64,000 nt of DNA from Synaphobranchus kaupii (GCA_029718625.1 JAINUF010000027.1:666676-730675), one strand, 5' to 3'. Counted from the first letter of the stretch, positions 19,791 to 32,727 are shown. The notes: generated by a model from the letters alone, not told the origin. A program made the numbers and translations.

Positions 19791-20456
19791 GAAAGCCGAA
19801 TGGCATTTTATTGCTTTTCTAGAAAGCAGTGTTGTGACGTCAAATAGGCATCAGTCTGATTCTCTGCGCAACGTTCCCTAGAGTGGTAGGCTATAAATAG
19901 GCAGAGGAAACAAGGTCAACAAGAAAACAGCAAACATTAGGTCAATCGTTAGCCGACAGCAACGTGAAGTGAAATAAAAATAATAATAACGGGAGATTTT
20001 GCAAAAACAAAGCAGAAACTAAATAAGCCCCTCTTCAGTCTGACCGAAGCTAAACGAAAATCGAAATAAAAATAGAAAAGTAAGTAAAAGCAAACCTACT
20101 TAAAATTCAAAGTTATTCTGACAGGTTCGTTAATTTAGCTAAACCAGCAGCCAATCTATGCCTATAAATGAACATTTTGTTGTTAATATGAGTTCTGTAA
20201 CTTATTAAATTGAGTTTGCAGGAAAAGATCATTCTGAATAGAAACCGCTTGACGTGCCTTTACGCATGAATCCAAACACACATAGATTTTGATTGTACCA
20301 AAGAACAAATTCAGATAAGGAAAATGACTAATTATGCAGTCGACAATATGCACTCTCGTAATTGTGCTCCTTTGACCGCGTTGATAAGCAAAATAAAGCG
20401 GAACCGGCGGTTGACGTTTAGAAATAATTTAACCCGGGTCAGCTCCGGTCACCTTC

Positions 20457-20576
20457 GCTCACGGCCATACCACACTGAAAATGCCCGAACTCGTCTGATC
20501 TCGGAAGCCAAGCAGTGTAGGGCTTGGTTAGTACTTGGATGGGAGACCGCCTGGGAATACTAGGTGCTGTAAGCAT
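20457..20576 (+). rRNA. 5S rRNA gene, type a (U13)
   Basis: Type a, A103, with C at -42. Confidence 0.95.
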
Positions 20577-20817
20577 TTTTAAAAGTTTTGTTTTCCGTTT
20601 TCGCACGCGATGGGGCTGTTCGCCGAGGTAAAAGGTGGAAACTATCACTGTATTATTCACAATGATGATAATTAAACGTCTTCGTATCCTAATTATGCAG
20701 TCGATAATATTCACTCTCGTAATTTTGCTCCTTTGACCGCGTTGATAAGCAAAATTAAACGGAACCGGCGGTTGACGTTTAGAAACAATTTAACCCGGGT
20801 CAGCTCAGGGCAACTTT

Positions 20818-20937
20818 GCTCACGGCCATACCACACTGAAAGAGCCCGAACTCGTCCGATCTCGGAAGCCAAACAGTGTAGGGCCTGGTTAGTACTTGGA
20901 TGGGAGACCGCCTGGGAATACTAGGTGCTGTAAGCAT
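20818..20937 (+). rRNA. 5S rRNA gene, type b with T at -1 (U13)
   Basis: The gene body is standard type b, but the conserved -1 C is T (CAACTTT before the gene), which may lower initiation. Shared with U23. Confidence 0.93.
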
Positions 20938-21172
20938 TTTTAAAAGTTTTGTTTTCCGTTTTCGCACGCGATGGGGCTGTTCGCCGAGGTAAAAGGTGGA
21001 AACTATCACTGTATTATTCACAATGATGATAATTAAACGTATCCTAATTATGCAGTCGATAATATGCACTCTCGTAATTGTGCTCCTTTGACCGCGTTGA
21101 TAAACAGAATTAAGCGGAACCGGCGTTTGAAATTTAGAAACAATTTAACCCGGGTCAGCTCATTTCACCTTT

Positions 21173-21372
21173 GCTCACGGCCATCCCACACTGAAAAGGC
21201 CCGAACCCGAGCTGTATTGTGATAGCGCATTTTCAAAACTCAAGTGTCATCGATTGCAGTGCGCATTAGGTGTAAACGACAATTCGGCAGCTCAGAGCAC
21301 CTGTCCTCAAGCGATCCGCTAGCCTCAGCCTTTCAGTAGCTTGGATGACAGGCTCACGCCACCGCGCCCAGC
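21173..21372. pseudogene. 5S type c fragment joined to antisense 7SL-like segment (U13)
   Basis: Standard form; the following spacer has TTTATCTAAACC, shared with U23. Confidence 0.75.
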
Positions 21373-22042
21373 GAAAGCCGAATGGCATTTTATTGCTTTT
21401 CTAGAAAGCAGTGTTGTGACGTCAAATAGGCATCAGTCTGATTCTCTGCGCAACGTTCCCTAGAGTGGTAGGCTATAAATAGGCAGAGGAAACAAGGTCA
21501 ACAAGAAAACAGCAAACATTAGGTCAATCGTTAGCCGACAGCAACGTGAAGTGAAATAAAAATAATAATAACGGGAGATTTTGCAAAAACAAAGCAGAAA
21601 CTAAATAAGCCCCTCTTCAGTCTGACCGAAGCTAAACGAAAATCGAAATAAAAATAGAAAAGTAAGTAAAAGCAAACCTACTTAAAATTCAAAGTTATTC
21701 TGACAGGTTCGTTAATTTATCTAAACCAGCAGCCAATCTATGCCTATAAATGAACATTTTGTTGTTAATATGAGTTCTGTAACTTATTAAATTGAGTTTG
21801 CAGGAAAAGATAATTCTGAATAGAAACCGCTTGACGTGCCTTTACGCATGAATCCAAACAAACACACATAGATTTTGATTGTACCAAAGAACAAATTCAG
21901 ATAAGGAAAATGACTAATTATGCAGTCGACAATATGCACTCTCGTAATTGTGCTCCTTTGACCGCGTTGATAAGCAAAATAAAGCGGAACCGGCGGTTGA
22001 AGTTTAGAAATAATTTAACCCGGGTCAGCTCCGGTCACCTTC

Positions 22043-22162
22043 GCTCACGGCCATACCACACTGAAAATGCCCGAACTCGTCTGATCTCGGAAGCCAAGCA
22101 GTGTAGGGCTTGGTTAGTACTTGGATGGGAGACCGCCTGGGAATGCTAGGTGCTGTAAGCAT
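22043..22162 (+). rRNA. 5S rRNA gene, type a (U14)
   Basis: Type a, G103. The leader has a 4-bp expansion (CAAACAAACACAC). Confidence 0.95.
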
Positions 22163-22403
22163 TTTTAAAAGTTTTGTTTTCCGTTTTCGCACGCGATGGG
22201 GCTGTTCGCCGAGGTAAAAGGTGGAAACTATCACTGTATTATTCACAATGATGATAATTAAACGTCTTCGTATCCTAATTATGCAGTCGATAATATTCAC
22301 TCTCGTAATTTTGCTCCTTTGACCGCGTTGATAAGCAAAATTAAACGGAACCGGCGGTTGACGTTTAGAAACAATTTAACCCGGGTCAGCTCAGGGCAAC
22401 TTC

Positions 22404-22523
22404 GCTCACGGCCATACCACACTGAAAGAGCCCGAACTCGTCCGATCTCGGAAGCCAAACAGTGTAGGGCCTGGTTAGTACTTGGATGGGAGACCGCCTG
22501 GGAATACTAGGTGCTGTAAGCAT
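22404..22523 (+). rRNA. 5S rRNA gene, type b (U14)
   Basis: Standard type b. Confidence 0.95.
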
Positions 22524-22758
22524 TTTTAAAAGTTTTGTTTTCCGTTTTCGCACGCGATGGGGCTGTTCGCCGAGGTAAAAGGTGGAAACTATCACTGTAT
22601 TATTCACAATGATGATAATTAAACGTATCCTAATTATGCAGTCGATAACATGCACTCTCGTAATTGTGCTCCTTTGACCGCGTTGATAAACAGAATTAAG
22701 CGGAACCGGCGTTTGAAATTTAGAAACAATTTAACCCGGGTCAGCTCATTTCACCTTT

Positions 22759-22958
22759 GCTCACGGCCATCCCACACTGAAAAGGCCCGAACCCGAGCTG
22801 TATTGTGATAGCGCATTTTCAAAACTCAAGTGTCATCGATTGCAGTGCGCATTAGGTGTAAACGACAATTCGGCAGCTCAGAGCACCTGTCCTCAAGCGA
22901 TCCGCTAGCCTCAGCCTTTCAGTAGCTTGGATGACAGGCTCACGCCACCGCGCCCAGC
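22759..22958. pseudogene. 5S type c fragment joined to antisense 7SL-like segment (U14)
   Basis: Standard form. Confidence 0.75.
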
Positions 22959-23628
22959 GAAAGCCGAATGGCATTTTATTGCTTTTCTAGAAAGCAGTGT
23001 TGTGACGTCAAATAGGCATCAGTCTGATTCTCTGCGCAACGTTCCCTAGAGTGGTAGGCTATAAATAGGCAGAGGAAACAAGGTCAACAAGAAAACAGCA
23101 AACATTAGGTCAATCGTTAGCCGACAGCAACGTGAAGTGAAATAAAAATAATAATAACGGGAGATTTTGCAAAAACAAAGCAGAAACTAAATAAGCCCCT
23201 CTTCAGTCTGACCGAAGCTAAACGAAAATCGAAATAAAAATAGAAAAGTAAGTAAAAGCAAACCTACTTAAAATTCAAAGTTATTCTGACAGGTTCGTTA
23301 ATTTAGCTAAACCAGCAGCCAATCTATGCCTATAAATGAACATTTTGTTGTTAATATGAGTTCTGTAACTTATTAAATTGAGTTTGCAGGAAAAGATAAT
23401 TCTGAATAGAAACCGCTTGACGTGCCTTTACGCATGAATCCAAACAAACACACATAGATTTTGATTGTACCAAAGAACAAATTCCGATAAGGAAAATGAC
23501 TAATTATGCAGTCGACAATATGCACTCTCGTAATTGTGCTCCTTTGACCGCGTTGATAAGCAAAATAAAGCGGAACCGGCGGTTGAAGTTTAGAAATAAT
23601 TTAACCCGGGTCAGCTCCGGTCACCTTC

Positions 23629-23748
23629 GCTCACGGCCATACCACACTGAAAATGCCCGAACTCGTCTGATCTCGGAAGCCAAGCAGTGTAGGGCTTGGT
23701 TAGTACTTGGATGGGAGACCGCCTGGGAATGCTAGGTGCTGTAAGCAT
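23629..23748 (+). rRNA. 5S rRNA gene, type a (U15)
   Basis: Type a, G103, with the 4-bp leader expansion. Confidence 0.95.
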
Positions 23749-23989
23749 TTTTAAAAGTTTTGTTTTCCGTTTTCGCACGCGATGGGGCTGTTCGCCGAGG
23801 TAAAAGGTGGAAACTATCACTGTATTATTCACAATGATGATAATTAAACGTCTTCGTATCCTAATTATGCAGTCGATAATATTCACTCTCGTAATTTTGC
23901 TCCTTTGACCGCGTTGATAAGCAAAATTAAACGGAACCGGCGGTTGACGTTTAGAAACAATTTAACCCGGGTCAGCTCAGGGCAACTTC

Positions 23990-24109
23990 GCTCACGGCCA
24001 TACCACACTGAAAGAGCCCGAACTCGTCCGATCTCGGAAGCCAAACAGTGTAGGGCCTGGTTAGTACTTGGATGGGAGACCGCCTGGGAATACTAGGTGC
24101 TGTAAGCAT
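23990..24109 (+). rRNA. 5S rRNA gene, type b (U15)
   Basis: Standard type b. Confidence 0.95.
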
Positions 24110-24344
24110 TTTTAAAAGTTTTGTTTTCCGTTTTCGCACGCGATGGGGCTGTTCGCCGAGGTAAAAGGTGGAAACTATCACTGTATTATTCACAATGATG
24201 ATAATTAAACGTATCCTAATTATGCAGTCGATAACATGCACTCTCGTAATTGTGCTCCTTTGACCGCGTTGATAAACAGAATTAAGCGGAACCGGCGTTT
24301 GAAATTTAGAAACAATTTAACCCGGGTCAGCTCATTTCACCTTT

Positions 24345-24544
24345 GCTCACGGCCATCCCACACTGAAAAGGCCCGAACCCGAGCTGTATTGTGATAGCGC
24401 ATTTTCAAAACTCAAGTGTCATCGATTGCAGTGCGCATTAGGTGTAAACGACAATTCGGCAGCTCAGAGCACCTGTCCTCAAGCGATCCGCTAGCCTCAG
24501 CCTTTCAGTAGCTTGGATGACAGGCTCACGCCACCGCGCCCAGC
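24345..24544. pseudogene. 5S type c fragment joined to antisense 7SL-like segment (U15)
   Basis: Standard form. Confidence 0.75.
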
Positions 24545-25210
24545 GAAAGCCGAATGGCATTTTATTGCTTTTCTAGAAAGCAGTGTTGTGACGTCAAATA
24601 GGCATCAGTCTGATTCTCTGCGCAACGTTCCCTAGAGTGGTAGGCTATAAATAGGCAGAGGAAACAAGGTCAACAAGAAAACAGCAAACATTAGGTCAAT
24701 CGTTAGCCGACAGCAACGTGAAGTGAAATAAAAATAATAATAACGGGAGATTTTGCAAAAACAAAGCAGAAACTAAATAAGCCCCTCTTCAGTCTGACCG
24801 AAGCTAAACGAAAATCGAAATAAAAATAGAAAAGTAAGTAAAAGCAAACCTACTTAAAATTCAAAGTTATTCTGACAGGTTCGTTAATTTAGCTAAACCA
24901 GCAGCCAATCTATGCCTATAAATGAACATTTTGTTGTTAATATGAGTTCTGTAACTTATTAAATTGAGTTTGCAGGAAAAGATCATTCTGAATAGAAACC
25001 GCTTGACGTGCCTTTACGCATGAATCCAAACACACATAGATTTTGATTGTACCAAAGAACAAATTCCGATAAGGAAAATGACTAATTATGCAGTCGACAA
25101 TATGCACTCTCGTAATTGTGCTCCTTTGACCGCGTTGATAAGCAAAATAAAGCGGAACCGGCGGTTGAAGTTTAGAAATAATTTAACCCGGGTCAGCTCC
25201 GGTCACCTTC

Positions 25211-25330
25211 GCTCACGGCCATACCACACTGAAAATGCCCGGACTCGTCTGATCTCGGAAGCCAAGCAGTGTAGGGCTTGGTTAGTACTTGGATGGGAGA
25301 CCGCCTGGGAATGCTAGGTGCTGTAAGCAT
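25211..25330 (+). rRNA. 5S rRNA gene, type a with A32G (U16)
   Basis: Type a, G103, A32G as in U6. The leader has GATCATTCTG. Confidence 0.94.
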
Positions 25331-25571
25331 TTTTAAAAGTTTTGTTTTCCGTTTTCGCACGCGATGGGGCTGTTCGCCGAGGTAAAAGGTGGAAACTATC
25401 ACTGTATTATTCACAATGATGATAATTAAACGTCTTCGTATCCTAATTATGCAGTCGATAATATTCACTCTCGTAATTTTGCTCCTTTGACCGCGTTGAT
25501 AAGCAAAATTAAACGGAACCGGCGGTTGACGTTTAGAAACAATTTAACCCGGGTCAGCTCAGGGCAACTTC

Positions 25572-25691
25572 GCTCACGGCCATACCACACTGAAAGAGCC
25601 CGAACTCGTCCGATCTCGGAAGCCAAACAGTGTAGGGCCTGGTTAGTACTTGGATGGGAGACCGCCTGGGAATACTAGGTGCTGTAAGCAT
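25572..25691 (+). rRNA. 5S rRNA gene, type b (U16)
   Basis: Standard type b. Confidence 0.95.
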
Positions 25692-25926
25692 TTTTAAAAG
25701 TTTTGTTTTCCGTTTTCGCACGCGATGGGGCTGTTCGCCGAGGTAAAAGGTGGAAACTATCACTGTATTATTCACAATGATGATAATTAAACGTATCCTA
25801 ATTATGCAGTCGATAACATGCACTCTCGTAATTGTGCTCCTTTGACCGCGTTGATAAACAGAATTAAGCGGAACCGGCGTTTGAAATTTAGAAACAATTT
25901 AACCCGGGTCAGCTCATTTCACCTTT

Positions 25927-26126
25927 GCTCACGGCCATCCCACACTGAAAAGGCCCGAACCCGAGCTGTATTGTGATAGCGCATTTTCAAAACTCAAGTG
26001 TCATCGATTGCAGTGCGCATTAGGTGTAAACGACAATTCGGCAGCTCAGAGCACCTGTCCTCAAGCGATCCGCTAGCCTCAGCCTTTCAGTAGCTTGGAT
26101 GACAGGCTCACGCCACCGCGCCCAGC
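25927..26126. pseudogene. 5S type c fragment joined to antisense 7SL-like segment (U16)
   Basis: Standard form. Confidence 0.75.
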
Positions 26127-26792
26127 GAAAGCCGAATGGCATTTTATTGCTTTTCTAGAAAGCAGTGTTGTGACGTCAAATAGGCATCAGTCTGATTCTC
26201 TGCGCAACGTTCCCTAGAGTGGTAGGCTATAAATAGGCAGAGGAAACAAGGTCAACAAGAAAACAGCAAACATTAGGTCAATCGTTAGCCGACAGCAACG
26301 TGAAGTGAAATAAAAATAATAATAACGGGAGATTTTGCAAAAACAAAGCAGAAACTAAATAAGCCCCTCTTCAGTCTGACCGAAGCTAAACGAAAATCGA
26401 AATAAAAATAGAAAAGTAAGTAAAAGCAAACCTACTTAAAATTCAAAGTTATTCTGACAGGTTCGTTAATTTAGCTAAACCAGCAGCCAATCTATGCCTA
26501 TAAATGAACATTTTGTTGTTAATATGAGTTCTGTAACTTATTAAATTGAGTTTGCAGGAAAAGATAATTCTGAATAGAAACCGCTTGACGTGCCTTTATG
26601 CATGAATCCAAACACACATAGATTTTGATTGTACCAAAGAACAAATTCCGATAAGGAAAATGACTAATTATGCAGTCGACAATATGCACTCTCGTAATTG
26701 TGCTCCTTTGACCGCGTAGATAAGCAAAATAAAGCGGAACCGGCGGTTGAAGTTTAGAAATAATTTAACCCGGGTCAGCTCCGGTCACCTTC

Positions 26793-26912
26793 GCTCACGG
26801 CCATACCACACTGAAAATGCCCGAACTCGTCTGATCTCGGAAGCCAAGCAGTGAAGGGCTTGGTTCGTACTTGGATGGGAGACCGCCTGGGAATACTAGG
26901 TGCTGTAAGCAT
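26793..26912 (+). rRNA. 5S rRNA gene, type a with T62A and A74C (U17)
   Basis: Type a, A103, with two private changes. T62A breaks the A16-T62 pair of helix II and lies in the A box; A74C lies just past the intermediate element. This is the most altered type a copy and may be a decaying gene. Confidence 0.88.
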
Positions 26913-27153
26913 TTTTAAAAGTTTTGTTTTCCGTTTTCGCACGCGATGGGGCTGTTCGCCGAGGTAAAAGGTGGAAACTATCACTGTATTATTCACAATG
27001 ATGATAATTAAACGTCTTCGTATCCTAATTATGCAGTCGATAATATTCACTCTCGTAATTTTGCTCCTTTGACCGCGTTGATAAGCAAAATTAAACGGAA
27101 CCGGCGGTTGACGTTTAGAAACAATTTAACCCGGGTCAGCTCCGGTCACCTTC

Positions 27154-27273
27154 GCTCACGGCCATACCACACTGAAAATGCCCGAACTCGTCCGATCTCG
27201 GAAGCCAAACAGTGTAGGGCCTGGTTAGTACTTGGATGGGAGACCGCCTGGGAATACTAGGTGCTGTAAGCAT
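27154..27273 (+). rRNA. Hybrid 5S rRNA gene, a-like 5' part and b-like 3' part (U17)
   Basis: The gene sits in the b position, but its flank (CTCCGGTCACC) and positions up to about 30 (A25, T26) are type a, while C40, A56 and C68 are type b. A short conversion tract from gene a is the simplest explanation. All boxes are intact. Confidence 0.93.
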
Positions 27274-27508
27274 TTTTAAAAGTTTTGTTTTCCGTTTTCG
27301 CACGCGATGGGGCTGTTCGCCGAGGTAAAAGGTGGAAACTATCACTGTATTATTCACAATGATGATAATTAAACGTATCCTAATTATGCAGTCGATAATA
27401 TGCACTCTCGTAATTGTGCTCCTTTGACCGCGTTGATAAACAGAATTAAGCGGAACCGGCGTTTGAAATTTAGAAACAATTTAACCCGGGTCAGCTCATT
27501 TCACCTTT

Positions 27509-27708
27509 GCTCACGGCCATCCCACACTGAAAAGGCCCGAACCCGAGCTGTATTGTGATAGCGCATTTTCAAAACTCAAGTGTCATCGATTGCAGTGCGC
27601 ATTAGGTGTAAACGACAATTCGGCAGCTCAGAGCACCTGTCCTCAAGCGATCCGCTAGCCTCAGCCTTCCAGTAGCTTGGATGACAGGCTCACGCCACCG
27701 CGCCCAGC
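27509..27708. pseudogene. 5S type c fragment joined to antisense 7SL-like segment (U17)
   Basis: Has CAGCCTTCCAG, shared with U6; followed by the second copy of the insertion. Confidence 0.75.
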
Positions 27709-28075
27709 GAAAGCCGAATGGCATTTTATTGCTTTTCTAGAAAGCAGTGTTGTGACGTCAAATAGGCATCAGTCTGATTCTCTGCGCAACGTTCCCTAGA
27801 GTGGTAGGCTATAAATAGGCAGAGGAAACAAGGTCAACAAGAAAACAGCAAACATTAGGTCAATCGTTAGCCGACAGCAACGTGAAGTGAAATAAAAATA
27901 ATAATAACGGGAGATTTTGCAAAAACAAAGCAGAAACTAAATAAGCCCCTCTTCAGTCTGACCGAAGCTAAACGAAAATCGAAATAAAAATAGAAAAGTA
28001 AGTAAAAGCAAACCTACTTAAAATTCAAAGTTATTCTGACAGGTTCGTTAATTTAGCTAAACCAGCAGCCAATAT

Positions 28076-29250
28076 GTAAGCAATAATGACCGAGGAGCCG
28101 GGCATTTCACTGTTTAAATGCCCGACGCAGAGGTAGTAAATTGCCCGAGGCGCAGCCGAGGGCAATTTCCCTCCGCGAAGGGCATTTCAACTGTTAAATG
28201 CCCGGCTCCGAGGTCATTATTGCGCTTATACCATGGTTACCAACAATTATTATATATAGTCACATTTATATTTATTGATTTTTATCGACTTTATCAGCTG
28301 AAATTTAAATATCCTTCCGAGGCCATTTTGGCATGTAGTTTGCCGTTGTCATGCAAAACTGCTCGTTGATAGTTCTATTTGAACAGAAAACATCTCGTTG
28401 CTGCTTCTATTTCTCGTTACTAGTTCTATTTTGTCCGTAGTTATGCAAAAACCTCTCGTTGGTAGTTCTGAAAACAATTGATTCTATATGGAAGCAAATA
28501 GTTCCTTCTCAACTTTATACCATACAATTAGCACCAATTTTGGTTATTTTTGTCATTAGTTAGATAATTTAAGAAAATTGCATGAAACCGCAACTCAATT
28601 TACCTCCCTCTCTCCGTCTTGCTTTTTAAAAATGCTTTGGTCACGCAGCCTATTTTAAACAGCCCAGGCTAAGGAAATTGCATTTCACGATCTGCATCAT
28701 GAGATGGGAACATCTGAAAAAAAATAGCCTACTGTAGATACAGAGTTTGTTACTGTTAATTGTCATATCTAAGACATTTTGCTGGATAAAATGTTTTTTT
28801 AAATATACAGATTAACGTGCTTTGTGAAGTAACTTGTTCGCATTCGCAACCAGCGTTGCTCACGTCAGCGTTACATTAGCTACATTAGGTAAAGCCCTAC
28901 TATGTTACGTTCATATTTCCAAACTGAATAAATACTGCACCTCGAACCACAAAACTTCTTTGCTAGATTAAACTTGTTGTAACTAAGATATTTGGCGAAG
29001 ACAAACTTTTCAAATCGGCGGATTTAGCGTTATTTGCCGGCTTTATTAATCAGCTGTTGGTGTTGCTATGGATACCATTCATGAAAGTGTCGACTCTAAT
29101 GGCGCTGGCAGCAGATAACGTAGACGGCGTATTAATTTAGAACGGTGATTAAAATGTTGCCGGCGCTACTTCGTTGCCGGGCGGTTTAACGAAATAAATG
29201 CCCACCCTCCAGCCAATCAGAATCGAGTATTTAGCCAAGCCATGGTATAA
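28076..29250. mobile_element. 1,175-bp non-autonomous insertion in the U17 spacer (copy 2)
   Basis: Same insertion, same flanks and same length as copy 1, at an offset of 18,611 bp. Because the flanking unit variants also match, it spread by array duplication and not by a second insertion. Confidence 0.65.
28078..28227. repeat. Multi-hairpin foldback at the left end of the insertion (copy 2)
   Basis: Counterpart of 9467-9616 with the same outer stem and three internal hairpins; no change noticed. Confidence 0.8.
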
Positions 29251-29548
29251 ATGCCTATAAATGAACATTTTGTTGTTAATATGAGTTCTGTAACTTATTA
29301 AATTGAGTTTGCAGGAAAAGATAATTCTGAATAGAAACCGCTTGACGTGCCTTTACGCATGAATCCAAACACACATAGATTTTGATTGTACCAAAGAACA
29401 AATTCAGATAAGGAAAATGACTAATTATGCAGTCGACAATATGCACTCTCGTAATTGTGCTCCTTTGACCGCGTTGATAAGCAAAATAAAGCGGAACCGG
29501 CGGTTGACGTTTAGAATAATTTAACCCGGGTCAGCTCCGGTCACTTTC

Positions 29549-29668
29549 GCTCACGGCCATACCACACTGAAAATGCCCGAACTCGTCTGATCTCGGAAGC
29601 CAAGCAGTGTAGGGCTTGGTTAGTACTTGGATGGGAGACCGCCTGGGAATACTAGGTGCTGTAAGCAT
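29549..29668 (+). rRNA. 5S rRNA gene, type a (U18)
   Basis: Type a, A103, T at -4 as in U7. The TATA-like stretch has lost one A (TTTAGAATAATT). Confidence 0.94.
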
Positions 29669-29922
29669 TTTTAAAAGTTTTGTTTTCCGTTTTCGCACGC
29701 GATGGGGCTGTTCGCCGAGGTAAAAGGTGGAAACTATCACTGTATTATTCACAATGATGATAATTAACGTCTTCGTATCCTAATTATGCAGTCGATAATA
29801 TTCACTCTCGTAATTTTGCTCCTTTGACCGCGTTGATAAGCAAAATTAAACGGAACCGGCGGTTGACGTTTAGAAACAATTTAACCCGGTCAGCTCAGGG
29901 CAACTTCGCTCACGGCAACTTC

Positions 29923-30042
29923 GCTCACGGCCATACCACACTGAAAGAGCCCGAACTCGTCCGATCTCGGAAGCCAAACAGTGTAGGGCCTGGTTAGTAT
30001 TTGGATGGGAGACCGCCTGGGAATACTAGGTGCTGTAAGCAT
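29923..30042 (+). rRNA. 5S rRNA gene, type b with C78T (U18, type II unit)
   Basis: C78T with the 15-bp upstream duplication. The flank has one G deleted (ACCCGGTCAG). Confidence 0.93.
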
Positions 30043-30276
30043 TTTTAAAAGTTTTGTTTTCCGTTTTCGCACGCGATGGGGCTGTTCGCCGAGGTAAAAG
30101 GTGGAAACTATCACTGTATTATTCACAATGATGATAATTAACGTATCCTAATTATGCAGTCGATAATATGCACTCTCGTAATTGTGCTCCTTTGACCGCG
30201 TTGATAAACAGAATTAAGCGGAACCGGCGTTTGAAATTTAGAAACAATTTAACCCGGGTCAGCTCATTTCACCTTT

Positions 30277-30478
30277 GCTCACGGCCATCCCACACTGAAA
30301 AGGCCCGAACCCAAGCTGTATTGATTGTGATAGCGCATTTTCAAAACTCGTGTCATCGATTGCAGTGCGCATTAGGTGTAAACGACAATTCGGCAGCTCA
30401 GAGCACCTGTCCTCAAGCGATCCGCTAGCCTCAGCCTTTCAGTAGCTTGGATGACAGGCTCACGCCACCGCGCCCAGC
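30277..30478. pseudogene. 5S type c fragment joined to antisense 7SL-like segment (U18, type II)
   Basis: Type II form with a private 4-bp insertion (GTATTGATTGTG) close to the 5S/7SL junction. Confidence 0.75.
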
Positions 30479-31144
30479 GAAAGCCGAATGGCATTTTATT
30501 GCTTTTCTAGAAAGCAGTGTTGTGACGTCAAATAGGCATCAGTCTGATTCTCTGCGCAACGTTCCCTAGAGTGGTAGGCTATAAATAGGCAGAGGAAACA
30601 AGGTCAACAAGAAAACAGCAAACATTAGGTCAATCGTTAGCCGACAGCAACGTGAAGTGAAATAAAAATAATAATAACGGGAGATTTTGCAAAAACAAAG
30701 CAGAAACTAAATAAGCCCCTCTTCAGTCTGACCGAAGCTAAACGAAAATCGAAATAAAAATAGAAAAGTAAGTAAAAGCAAACCTACTTAAAATTCAAAG
30801 TTATTCTGACAGGTTCGTTAATTTAGCTAAACCAGCAGCCAATCTATGCCTATAAATGAACATTTTGTTGTTAATATGAGTTCTGTAACTTATTAAATTG
30901 AGTTTGCAGGAAAAGATAATTCTGAATAGAAACCGCTTGACGTGCCTTTACGCATGAATCCAAACACACATAGATTTTGATTGTACCAAAGAACAAATTC
31001 CGATAAGGAAAATGACTAATTATGCAGTCGACAATATGCACTCTCGTAATTGTGCTCCTTTGACCGCGTTGATAAGCAAAATAAAGCGGAACCGGCGGTT
31101 GAAGTTTAGAAATAATTTAACCCGGGTCAGCTCCGGTCACCTTC

Positions 31145-31264
31145 GCTCACGGCCATACCACACTGAAAATGCCCGAACTCGTCTGATCTCGGAAGCCAAG
31201 CAGTGTAGGGCTTGGTTAGTACTTGGATGGGAGACCGCCTGGGAATGCTAGGTGCTGTAAGCAT
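31145..31264 (+). rRNA. 5S rRNA gene, type a (U19)
   Basis: Type a, and the last copy in the window with G103. Confidence 0.95.
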
Positions 31265-31505
31265 TTTTAAAAGTTTTGTTTTCCGTTTTCGCACGCGATG
31301 GGGCTGTTCGCCGAGGTAAAAGGTGGAAACTATCACTGTATTATTCACAATGATGATAATTAAACGTCTTCGTATCCTAATTATGCAGTCGATAATATTC
31401 ACTCTCGTAATTTTGCTCCTTTGACCGCGTTGATAAGCAAAATTAAACGGAACCGGCGGTTGACGTTTAGAAACAATTTAACCCGGGTCAGCTCAGGGCA
31501 ACTTC

Positions 31506-31625
31506 GCTCACGGCCATACCACACTGAAAGAGCCCGAACTCGTCCGATCTCGGAAGCCAAACAGTGTAGGGCCTGGTTAGTACTTGGATGGGAGACCGCC
31601 TGGGAATACTAGGTGCTGTAAGCAT
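31506..31625 (+). rRNA. 5S rRNA gene, type b (U19)
   Basis: Standard type b; one extra A after the terminator (TTTTTAAAAAG). Confidence 0.95.
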
Positions 31626-31861
31626 TTTTAAAAAGTTTTGTTTTCCGTTTTCGCACGCGATGGGGCTGTTCGCCGAGGTAAAAGGTGGAAACTATCACTG
31701 TATTATTCACAATGATGATAATTAAACGTATCCTAATTATGCAGTCGATAACATGCACTCTCGTAATTGTGCTCCTTTGACCGCGTTGATAAACAGAATT
31801 AAGCGGAACCGGCGTTTGAAATTTAGAAACAATTTAACCCGGGTCAGCTCATTTCACCTTT

Positions 31862-32061
31862 GCTCACGGCCATCCCACACTGAAAAGGCCCGAACCCGAG
31901 CTGTATTGTGATAGCGCATTTTCAAAACTCAAGTGTCATCGATTGCAGTGCGCATTAGGTGTAAACGACAATTCGGCAGCTCAGAGCACCTGTTCTCAAG
32001 CGATCCGCTAGCCTCAGCCTTTCAGTAGCTTGGATGACAGGCTCACGCCACCGCGCCCAGC
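31862..32061. pseudogene. 5S type c fragment joined to antisense 7SL-like segment (U19)
   Basis: Has the TTCTCAAG variant of U8 and U10. Confidence 0.75.
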
Positions 32062-32727
32062 GAAAGCCGAATGGCATTTTATTGCTTTTCTAGAAAGCAG
32101 TGTTGTGACGTCAAATAGGCATCAGTCTGATTCTCTGCGCAACGTTCCCTAGAGTGGTAGGCTATAAATAGGCAGAGGAAACAAGGTCAACAAGAAAACA
32201 GCAAACATTAGGTCAATCGTTAGCCGACAGCAACGTGAAGTGAAATAAAAATAATAATAACGGGAGATTTTGCAAAAACAAAGCAGAAACTAAATAAGCC
32301 CCTCTTCAGTCTGACCGAAGCTAAACGAAAATCGAAATAAAAATAGAAAAGTAAGTAAAAGCAAACCTACTTAAAATTCAAAGTTATTCTGACAGGTTCG
32401 TTAATTTAGCTAAACCAGCAGCCAATCTATGCCTATAAATGAACATTTTGTTGTTAATATGAGTTCTGTAACTTATTAAATTGAGTTTGCAGGAAAAGAT
32501 AATTCTGAATAGAAACCGCTTGACGTGCCTTTATGCATGAATCCAAACACACATAGATTTTGATTGTACCAAAGAACAAATTCCGATAAGGAAAATGACT
32601 AATTATGCAGTCGACAATATGCACTCTCGTAATTGTGCTCCTTTGACCGCGTAGATAAGCAAAATAAAGCGGAACCGGCGGTTGAAGTTTAGAAATAATT
32701 TAACCCGGGTCAGCTCCGGTCACCTTC

